Of a DNA stretch of 64,000 bases, positions 58,136-64,000 are shown one piece after another (positions within the stretch are counted from its first letter, which is position 1; the number at the start of each line of letters is the position of its first letter). A program made the translations under genes and the position numbers. The notes below the pieces were generated by a model. The model saw only the letters and a list, made by a program, of their open reading frames with translations, was not told the DNA's origin and searched no databases. Source of the DNA: Pseudomonadota bacterium (GTDB taxonomy: Bacteria; Myxococcota_A; Polyangia; Polyangiales; Polyangiaceae). Where the stretch lies: contig JAFAER010000223.1 in the NCBI GenBank assembly GCA_023423895.1, positions 62,001-126,000 of the forward strand. The letters are read 5' to 3'.

Positions 58136-59490
58136 GGCAACTCCACTCGCTGAGGGGTAAGGCTCGGCGTTCCAATCGTTCCGCGTCCGAGCTGGCCGTA
58201 GTCGTTCGAGCCCCAACAAAACACGTCTCCGGTCGTGAGGAGCGCGCACGTCGAGCTCACGTGCGTCCGCACCTCGACGGCGGGGGCGGGCAGGCCGGTC
58301 ACGAGCGTGGCGTCGTACGCGTGACCGTTCGTCCCATCTCCGACCTGCCCCGCATGGTTGTTCCCCCAGCAGTAGACCTCGCCGGTAGCCGACACGGCGC
58401 ACCAGCGCTGGGGATGAACGACGGTCCAGTTCTCCGAGACCGACCGCGTCGTCGCGATCTGAACGAGCGGCTCGGGCGCCACGACCGGCAGCGGGAGATA
58501 GCGGTACAGGTGCGTCGGCGGCCACACTATCGACGTCATCGCGAGGCCCCAGCAGTAGCCGGTGCCCGCGGCCGTCGCGCACGCCGTGTCCTGCGTGACG
58601 TCGATCGAGGAGATGCCCCGAAGGGCCATGGGGTATGGGCCCGGATCGTTGGTGAGCGACGTCACCCGCCCGGCGAGCGCCTTCGCGCCCCAGCTCACGG
58701 TCTCTCCGTCGGTGCGGACCGCGAAGGCGGCGGTGCCGACGCGAAGGTCTCGGACGGGCGCTCCCGTCGGAAGGACGACCTCGCGGTTCGCCAGGGGCGT
58801 GGTGGTCTCCGCGGAGACGACGCGCGAGGCGTTCGCTCCCCAGCACACGACGCTGCCGTCGACGACCGCGCAGGCCACGTCGACCCCGAGCGCGATGCGC
58901 GTCGCGGGCGGGAGGTCGACCTGGAACGGGACGGGCTCGGTCGACACGCCGCCCGCGCCGTTGCGGAGGAACGGGCCGGTGCCCCAGCATCGGATCGCGC
59001 CGAGCGTGTCGAGCGCGCAGGTGTGGTCGAGCTGCGTGACGTTCGTGAGATCGGTCACGCGCGCGGCGGCGGCGCTGGCTCCCCCGGCTCCGCGACCGAG
59101 CTGACCGGCGCTGTTCGCGCCCCAGCACGCCACCGTGCGATCGTCGAGCAGCGCGCAGAAGCCTTCGGCGGGGTCGCCATCGTACGCCCCGTACGTCGTG
59201 ACGAGCGAGCGCGCACACCACTGCGACGCGCAGGTGACCGGCAAGGGGCCGCCGTCGAACGTCGAGGCGTCGGCCGTGCCGCCGTCCGTCGTCGGAGGCG
59301 TCGGTGAAGCCGCGTCACCTCGAGGGGGAAGCGCCGGGGTGGTCTTGCCGCCTTCGACGTCGGCGTCCGCGCCGATCGCGTCGGCGTCGCCGGCGCTCGC
59401 CCCCTCTTCGCGCTCACTCGCGCAGCTCGCGACAGCACCGAGCGCGACGAGCGCGACCGATCCGTACGCGGAGAAGAATGCGATCCTCAT
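58132..59490 (-). CDS. RCC1-repeat lipoprotein (cassette B)
   Basis: 452 residues from the ATG at 59490, whose last base position is shared with the previous stop (TGATG). The signal ends VALVALGAVASCASE (lipobox). An Ala/Asp/Pro/Thr-rich linker is followed by RCC1-type repeats: VACWGANSAGQLGRG, IRCWGTGPFLRNG, VVCWGANASRVV, VYCWGNNHAGQVGDG and VFCWGSNDYGQLGRG. Each CWG turn ends a propeller strand. It is the counterpart of the cassette A protein at 5592-6857 and stands in the same place, directly after the WAVG gene. Confidence 0.87.
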   Translation of the reverse strand: MRIAFFSAYGSVALVALGAVASCASEREEGASAGDADAIGADADVEGGKTTPALPPRGDAASPTPPTTDGGTADASTFDGGPLPVTCASQWCARSLVTTYGAYDGDPAEGFCALLDDRTVACWGANSAGQLGRGAGGASAAAARVTDLTNVTQLDHTCALDTLGAIRCWGTGPFLRNGAGGVSTEPVPFQVDLPPATRIALGVDVACAVVDGSVVCWGANASRVVSAETTTPLANREVVLPTGAPVRDLRVGTAAFAVRTDGETVSWGAKALAGRVTSLTNDPGPYPMALRGISSIDVTQDTACATAAGTGYCWGLAMTSIVWPPTHLYRYLPLPVVAPEPLVQIATTRSVSENWTVVHPQRWCAVSATGEVYCWGNNHAGQVGDGTNGHAYDATLVTGLPAPAVEVRTHVSSTCALLTTGDVFCWGSNDYGQLGRGTIGTPSLTPQRVELP

Positions 59491-60689
59491 CAGTTGCCTC
59501 CGAGCGTGAGGAGGACACCCTCGCCGCCGATCCAGATGTTCCCCGGGCCCGCGGACCAGGCCGCCGTGAGGTTCGGCCGCGCCGTGCCGAGGCCCGCGAT
59601 CTTCACACGCGACCAGCTCGTGCCGTCGTAGTGCAGGATGACGGCGCCGTCGCCGACGGCCCACACGTCGTTCGGCGATGTGCCGTAGACCGCGTTGAGG
59701 TCGACGTTCGTGGGGACGTTCGGGACGACGTTCCAGCGCGTACCGCCGGTGTAGTGTCGGATCGTCCCCAGCGAGCCGACCGCCCACGCCTCGTTCGCCG
59801 ACGCGGCCCAGACGCCGTGGAGCGCGTTCCACGTCAGGCTGTCGATCTCCGTCACGGCCGGCGTCTCCCCGGTGGCGTCGGTGACGCGCACGGCCGCGCC
59901 CGACTCGCCGACGACCCAGAGCGTGTCGGCGGAGGCGCCGTGCACGCCGTTCATCGACTTGCACCACGTCGAGTTGAAGCAGTCGGTCGCCGTGAGCAGC
60001 GAGCTGCCCTCGAGCGTGGTGGCTCCGACGCGCAGGCGGAAGACCCCGCCCGCAGAGGGGCCCTTGGCGATGGCCCAGAAGAACTCGTCGCCCGGCGCGG
60101 CCCAGGACGCGACCATGTGCGCGGTGTTGGTCCCCGGCGGGAACGTGGAGGCGTACGACGGCATGAACTCGACCCACCCTCCCGTGGTCGGCGTGCCGTT
60201 GATCGTGCTGACGCCGCGCGCGAAGCCCTTCAAGAAGAGTGACAGCGCGATCTCGGAGGACTGTCGGATCCACAGCCCGCGGAGCGACTCGCCGGTCCCG
60301 AGCTCCTCGCGCGTCCACGTCGTGCCGTCGTAGTGGGCGAGCGCGCCGATCGCGCCGGAGAACCAGACGTCGTTCGGAGCGCGCCCCCGGATGGCGCTGA
60401 TCCGCGTGCGTGTGTCGAACCCGCCGGCGTGACCGGGGAGGAACGGCCCGTTCGGACAGAGCGCGTCGGCGCTGCACGTCTTCGGGAAGTGCTCGCAGTC
60501 GTCGCAGGGGCCCTCGTCGTTGCTCGCGTCGTCGGACGCGTCCGGCGGCGCTCCCGCGTCGGTGACGGGAGCGGGCGGAGGAGGATCCGGCACCGGCACG
60601 TTGCGCTCTTCGTCGAGGTCGGAGGCGTCGCCCGCCCCCGCGGTACATGCGGCGACTCCCGCCGCGAGGATCAGCCAGCTCGCTCTCAT
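59490..60689 (-). CDS. WAVG-repeat (propeller-like) lipoprotein (cassette B)
   Basis: 399 residues from the ATG at 60689 (ATGA overlap with the Cys-rich gene). The signal is MRASWLILAAGVAACTAG with a lipobox. After a Pro/Asp/Ala-rich linker come blade-like repeats: RISAIRGRAPNDVWFSGAIG, ALAHYDGTTW, ALHGVWAASANEAWAVGSLG, AVYGTSPNDVWAVGDGAVIL, HYDGTSWSRV and AAWSAGPGNIWIGGEGVLLT. The pattern (A/V)WxxxxxDVWAVGxxGxIxHYDGTxW is shared with the two cassette A proteins. No active site is visible. Confidence 0.82.
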   Translation of the reverse strand: MRASWLILAAGVAACTAGAGDASDLDEERNVPVPDPPPPAPVTDAGAPPDASDDASNDEGPCDDCEHFPKTCSADALCPNGPFLPGHAGGFDTRTRISAIRGRAPNDVWFSGAIGALAHYDGTTWTREELGTGESLRGLWIRQSSEIALSLFLKGFARGVSTINGTPTTGGWVEFMPSYASTFPPGTNTAHMVASWAAPGDEFFWAIAKGPSAGGVFRLRVGATTLEGSSLLTATDCFNSTWCKSMNGVHGASADTLWVVGESGAAVRVTDATGETPAVTEIDSLTWNALHGVWAASANEAWAVGSLGTIRHYTGGTRWNVVPNVPTNVDLNAVYGTSPNDVWAVGDGAVILHYDGTSWSRVKIAGLGTARPNLTAAWSAGPGNIWIGGEGVLLTLGGN

Positions 60690-61942
60690 TGGGGCACCGC
60701 CACTCCGCCGTCGACCGGCTCGTCCTTGCAGGGTTCGACGACACACTCGCCGTTGACGCAGGCTTGGCCTGCGAGCGTGTCGCACGCGCGCCCGCAGGCG
60801 CCGCAGTTCAGCGGGTCACTGGCGATGTTCGTCTCGCAGTAGTCCTTGAGGTCGCCGTTGCAGTCGGCGAAGCCGTCGTAACACTCGAGCTCGCACATCC
60901 CGAACCGGCAGACGCCCGCGCCCGTCGCGCCGAAGAACGGCGGCGGCGCGCAAGCGACGCCGCATGCTCCGCAGTTGAGCGGGTCCGAGGTCAGGTCGAA
61001 GCACTGCCCACGGCAGCCGTCGCCCTGGCACGATCCGCAGAAGGTCATGCCCGCGGGGCACATGCAGTACGGCTTTCGGTACCCGAACACCTCGGCCTGC
61101 GGGTCGATGCGGCACTTCTCGTTGGCGCCGCACGCGAGGCCGCAGCCGCCGCAATCTGCGGAGGTCACGAGGTTCGTCTCGCACCCGTTGGGCAGGAGGC
61201 CGTCGCAGTTGCCCCAGTCCACCTTGCACTTGCGGTTGTTGCACTCGCCAGCGACGCAGCCGTAATACATGTTCGGGTATTCCGGTTGCCCTCCACCCGT
61301 CGGGTCACACGCGTTTCCGCAGACCCCGCAATTGGCGTCGTCCGAGTCGAGGGCGACGCACTTGCGAAGCTCCGGGCAGTACGTCTGGCCCGGATCGCAC
61401 CCACACTGGAACTGGCCGTTGAAGCGACGGAGGCACGGAGCGTTCGGATCATCGCAGCGATCGCCGCAGGCGCTGCAGTGGTCGTTCGACCCGAGCAGCG
61501 TCTCGCAGCCGTTCTCCCGCTGGCCATCGCAGTCGCCGTAGCTCGTCGTGCAGATGTACTCGCACCCCCCTTCGACGCACTCGTAGACCGTGCTGAGGTT
61601 GCTGTTGGGACACGCGGCGCCGCATGCGCCGCAGTTCGCGCGGTCGGTCTGGAGGTTCACGTCGCAGCGGAAGTGCGACGACGGGCAGGTCGTGCGCCCG
61701 TCGGGACACTCGCTCGAGGGACAATAGGACGTGAGCTCGACGTTGCCGTCGGGACGATCGACGGGCGCCCCCGCCTCTCCGGCGTCCGGAGCGACGAGGA
61801 GGGGAGGGGCGGCTGCGGCGTCGGTCCCGGCGTCTTGGTCGGCGCCGAGCAGGACGTCGTCGCCGAGGGGCGACGCGCACGCGAACACGAGTGCGCCTAC
61901 CGCGGCGGTCGAGAGAGTTGCGCGGACAACGTGACGGTTCAT
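60686..61942 (-). CDS. Cys-rich (Stig1-like repeat) lipoprotein (cassette B)
   Basis: 418 residues; the ATG at 61942 overlaps the previous stop (ATGA). The signal ends STAAVGALVFACASP (lipobox). After a Pro/Asp/Ala linker, about seven Cys-rich repeats follow: RANCGACGAACPN, NDHCSACGDRCDD, DANCGVCGNACDP, SADCGGCGLACGA, PLNCGACGVACAP and PLNCGACGRACDT, joined by NGCETLL/NGCETNL. The same repeat type and linkers occur in the cassette A protein at 9411-10517, including an opening CPSSECPDGRTTCPS similar to CPTNECPAGRTTCAN. This opening shows the two proteins are close paralogues. Exported and disulfide rich. Confidence 0.85.
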   Translation of the reverse strand: MNRHVVRATLSTAAVGALVFACASPLGDDVLLGADQDAGTDAAAAPPLLVAPDAGEAGAPVDRPDGNVELTSYCPSSECPDGRTTCPSSHFRCDVNLQTDRANCGACGAACPNSNLSTVYECVEGGCEYICTTSYGDCDGQRENGCETLLGSNDHCSACGDRCDDPNAPCLRRFNGQFQCGCDPGQTYCPELRKCVALDSDDANCGVCGNACDPTGGGQPEYPNMYYGCVAGECNNRKCKVDWGNCDGLLPNGCETNLVTSADCGGCGLACGANEKCRIDPQAEVFGYRKPYCMCPAGMTFCGSCQGDGCRGQCFDLTSDPLNCGACGVACAPPPFFGATGAGVCRFGMCELECYDGFADCNGDLKDYCETNIASDPLNCGACGRACDTLAGQACVNGECVVEPCKDEPVDGGVAVPQ

Positions 61943-62637
61943 GGATTGGCCTCGATGGTCGTCAGCAGGGAACGAAGGCGAGCCTCGTAGGGATTTTTCG
62001 GTTCACGAGCGAGCAGCTCTCGAGCGAGCGCCGCGGCGCGATCACGAGAGCCCGAGGCGGCGGTGGCTTCGATGCGCATCACGCTCGCCTCGAGCGCGAA
62101 CTGCCCGTCTGCGAACTCGCGGTCGTAGCGCGCGACGAGCGACAGGCATCGCGCGTGGTCACCTGCGGTCAGCGCGCGGCGCGCTGCGACGACGATCTCG
62201 AACTCCTGCCCCGCCGCCGGCGCGGCGGCCGATGCGCTCGGGGTCGGACGCGTCGGCGAGGTGTGCGGTCCCGGAGCGGACGCCGGCATCGGGGCGTCGG
62301 GCAGATCGGCGACGTGCGTTGTGGTCAGCGCGGGCGCGGGGGGATTGGTGATGCTCTCCGGAGCGCGCGTCTGCGAGGCGACGCTCGGGTCGGGCTGCGC
62401 AGGCGTCTCGCGCAACAGCATCGTCGCCGCACCCACGGATGCGAGGAGCGCCGCACCGGCGAGCAGCAGAAACGTCTTGCTGGCGGTCTTCGCGGACGCA
62501 GGCGGAAGGTCGGGCATCGCGTCGATCGCCCCGAGCAGCTTCGCGAGCGCCTCGGGCGCGGGCCTCTCGCGCTTCATGTCCGCCACGAGATTGGCGAAGA
62601 CCTCGCTGCTCTCGATCTTTCGCTGGGGATCTCTCAC
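61939..62637 (-). CDS. Membrane-anchored anti-sigma-like protein (cassette B)
   Basis: 232 residues from a GTG overlapping the ECF sigma stop (GTGA). A short cytoplasmic N-terminus (EVFANLVADMKRERPAPEAL) precedes one membrane helix (TFLLLAGAALLASVGAATML, about 55-74), a Pro/Ala/Thr/Ser-rich linker and a helical C-terminus (AARRALTAGDHARCLSLVAR to AREPKNPYEARLRSLL). The layout matches the cassette A protein at 11717-12580, although the sequence has diverged strongly. No zinc motif. Regulation of the adjacent sigma factor is inferred from gene order and topology. Confidence 0.7.
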   Translation of the reverse strand: MRDPQRKIESSEVFANLVADMKRERPAPEALAKLLGAIDAMPDLPPASAKTASKTFLLLAGAALLASVGAATMLLRETPAQPDPSVASQTRAPESITNPPAPALTTTHVADLPDAPMPASAPGPHTSPTRPTPSASAAAPAAGQEFEIVVAARRALTAGDHARCLSLVARYDREFADGQFALEASVMRIEATAASGSRDRAAALARELLAREPKNPYEARLRSLLTTIEANP

Positions 62638-63266
62638 GGCTCGCCTCGCAATCTGGCGTTCATCTTCTGGAGTCGCGCGTCGAAGCGCTCGCGTGCGCGC
62701 CTGAGGCGCGAGCTCACGGTGTTCATCGGTACGCCGAGGAGCTCGGCGATCTCCGAAGTGGACTGGCCCTCGATCTCGAAGAGCACGAAGACCATGCGCA
62801 TCTCTTCAGGCAGGCCGTCGAGCAGCTGGATGAGCACATCGCGCTGCTCCTTGTGGCCGAGCGAGTCTTCGGGAGTCTCGAGGGAGGGGAGGTCGAGCGA
62901 GCCGTCGTCCGGGTCGGACGCGAGCTCCTCGCGGCCTAGCTTCCTGCGAATTCTCCGCGCGACGAACACCGCGGCGCCGAGGAGGTAGCTCTTCTCCGCG
63001 CCGGGGAGCACCGCCGAGAACTTGCGCGCTGCAACGAGAAAGACCTCCTGAGCCGCGTCGTCGACGAGATCGCGCGGGACGCCGAGGCTGCGAAGGAAGC
63101 GCCAGACGTCGTCGAAGTGTTCGACGGCGGTACGGCGGAGGCGTTCCTTGTCGAGGTGCGTTGGAGGCCTCGCCGCAGCGCCGTCGTCGAGCTCATCGAG
63201 CGTCAGAGCGCTGAGCGGCGCGGCCGTCATGGGGATGAATCCACCTCGCCCCGAATTTCGTCCCAC
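62634..63266 (-). CDS. ECF-type RNA polymerase sigma factor (cassette B)
   Basis: 210 residues from a GTG at 63266; an ATG at 63230 (MTAAPLSALTL) is also possible, and neither has a clear ribosome site. Region 2 shows VWRFLRSLGVPRDLVDDAAQ and EVFLVAARKFSAVLPGAEKS; region 4 shows LDGLPEEMRMVFVLFEIEGQ and STSEIAELLGVPMNTVSSRL. It lies 6 bp after the outer-membrane-like gene and overlaps the anti-sigma-like gene, so all cassette B genes seem to be one transcript. It would direct transcription of this set or a small regulon. Confidence 0.9.
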   Translation of the reverse strand: MGRNSGRGGFIPMTAAPLSALTLDELDDGAAARPPTHLDKERLRRTAVEHFDDVWRFLRSLGVPRDLVDDAAQEVFLVAARKFSAVLPGAEKSYLLGAAVFVARRIRRKLGREELASDPDDGSLDLPSLETPEDSLGHKEQRDVLIQLLDGLPEEMRMVFVLFEIEGQSTSEIAELLGVPMNTVSSRLRRARERFDARLQKMNARLRGEP

Positions 63267-63272
63267 GATTTT

Positions 63273-64000
63273 TCAGAACCGGTAGCCGAGCCCCACACCG
63301 GCGGAAGGACCGAGCGGAGGGGCCTCGGACGCGATCCGGTCGGGGGTCATCCGGATGCGGTCGCGAATGATCGGGTACCAGAGGCCCGTCGAGACGGAGA
63401 CGAACACGTGGCGGTGCGCCTGCCATCGGGCCCCGAGGACGGCGCCGGAGTCGACCCACAGGCGTGACGCGCGTGCGCTCGGGACGTCGAGGGCCTCGGC
63501 CGTGAGCTGTCCGACGTTGGCTGCGACACACCCTTCGAGCGAGACGTGCACCGGGAGCGTCAAGTGCGCAGGGCAGAGCTCGAGGAAGCCCGTCCTCCAC
63601 GTGATGTCGACGAGATTTCGCCCGTCGGACGTCGTTCGCGTGAGGCTCTGACGGACGCCTGCGCGGACGGTCGGGCGAAGGGCGAAGTGCAGCGAGCTCC
63701 GGGCCGGAACGTGCCAGGCCACGTCGACGAACGCCGTGGCGGTCGGGAGCGCGACGGACACGGCGCCGTTCGCGTCGATCCGCGCGCCAACCGAGATGAA
63801 CATGCGTCGCGGGGGTTCCGTCGGTGGCCGCGCGGGGCGGGCGTCGGGCGTTCGTGGGGGGGCGGGGTCGGGCTCCGGTGGTGCGGGGTCGGGCTCCGGT
63901 GGCGCGGGCTCCGGTGGCGTGGGGGCGGGATCCGGCGGTGCAAGCGCGGGCTCATCGGTGGGCGACGCGCGTGCGTCGATCGCGAGCGCCACGGCGACCG
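63273..64000 (-). CDS. Outer-membrane-like beta-barrel protein (cassette B; 5' end outside window)
   Basis: The frame is open to the right edge; the first residues inside (VALAIDARASPTDEP) look like the end of a signal peptide, so the true start lies just outside. A very Pro-rich linker with repeated PPEPDPAPPEP follows, then a beta-strand-rich barrel part ending GPSAGVGLGYRF with a terminal Phe. Strands such as FISVGARIDANGAVSVALP, SSLHFALRPTVRAGVRQSLT and VFVSVSTGLWYPIIRDRI alternate polar and hydrophobic residues. The barrel resembles the C-terminal half of the cassette A protein at 10598-11623. The N-terminal domain of that protein is not seen in this part. Confidence 0.7.
   Translation of the reverse strand, partial: VAVALAIDARASPTDEPALAPPDPAPTPPEPAPPEPDPAPPEPDPAPPRTPDARPARPPTEPPRRMFISVGARIDANGAVSVALPTATAFVDVAWHVPARSSLHFALRPTVRAGVRQSLTRTTSDGRNLVDITWRTGFLELCPAHLTLPVHVSLEGCVAANVGQLTAEALDVPSARASRLWVDSGAVLGARWQAHRHVFVSVSTGLWYPIIRDRIRMTPDRIASEAPPLGPSAGVGLGYRF

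Noticed and set aside
58136..59221. A long N-terminal extension of the IgGFc-binding protein
   Set aside because: It overlaps the RCC1 gene in a different frame; the ATG at 58135 begins a signal peptide and overlaps the preceding stop.
1..64000. Mobile elements or a restriction/defence island
   Set aside because: No transposase, integrase, terminal inverted repeat or methylase was recognised. The Uma2 protein alone is too common in this group to imply a defence island.

Overview
The window is very GC-rich and reads as chromosomal DNA of a myxobacterium (Myxococcota, probably class Polyangia). The grounds are lineage-typical proteins: a Ser/Thr kinase tail followed by a PEGA-domain protein, many lipoproteins with Asp/Ala/Gly/Pro-rich linkers behind the lipobox, Stig1-like and DUF4215 cysteine-rich repeats, RCC1 propellers and a MYXO-CTERM-like C-terminus. 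I saw no rRNA, tRNA, CRISPR array, insertion sequence or prophage. The first and last genes run off the window edges.

Layout. 1-4.2 kb: kinase tail, PEGA protein and a hybrid histidine kinase. 4.4-13.1 kb (minus strand): cassette A, with an ECF sigma factor, a membrane-anchored anti-sigma-like protein, an outer-membrane-like protein, a Cys-rich lipoprotein, two WAVG-repeat lipoproteins, an RCC1 lipoprotein and a von Willebrand A lipoprotein. The last five genes are chained by overlapping stop and start codons. A further RCC1 lipoprotein diverges from it. 14.7-31.6 kb: a mixed region with a universal stress protein, a CBS protein with a histone H1-like tail, a Gly-rich lipoprotein, a TPR/PEGA protein, a Uma2 nuclease, an alpha/beta hydrolase, a chemoreceptor with a coupled outer-membrane protein, an internally duplicated lipoprotein, an OYE-type flavoenzyme, a beta-helix lipoprotein, a triple-Kazal lipoprotein and a DUF1566 pair. 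31.7-35 kb: a lipoyl/zinc-ribbon protein, a YgiD dioxygenase and a divergent SDR/LysR pair.

35-44 kb is a sugar-acid locus. Glucose 1-dehydrogenase, a fused aldonate dehydratase/2-hydroxyacid dehydrogenase, KDPG aldolase, KDG kinase and an aldo/keto reductase lie on the minus strand, and a GH15 glucoamylase/trehalase-like enzyme diverges from them. Together they suggest release of glucose followed by a semi-phosphorylative Entner-Doudoroff route. 44-51 kb is a leucine/isovalerate (liu) operon: isovaleryl-CoA dehydrogenase, both methylcrotonyl-CoA carboxylase subunits and HMG-CoA lyase, with a divergent AraC-type regulator. No methylglutaconyl-CoA hydratase is present. 52-55.8 kb is a 1250-residue DUF4215 surface protein.

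56.3-64 kb (minus strand) is cassette B, a second version of cassette A: outer-membrane-like protein, ECF sigma, anti-sigma-like protein, Cys-rich lipoprotein, WAVG lipoprotein, RCC1 lipoprotein and an IgGFc-binding-domain protein. The two cassettes, with the same modules in the same order but a different terminal protein, are the best candidate in this window for an undescribed system: a sigma-controlled, co-translated set of secreted surface proteins. Domain calls come from reading the translated sequences and from family knowledge; no search was run.
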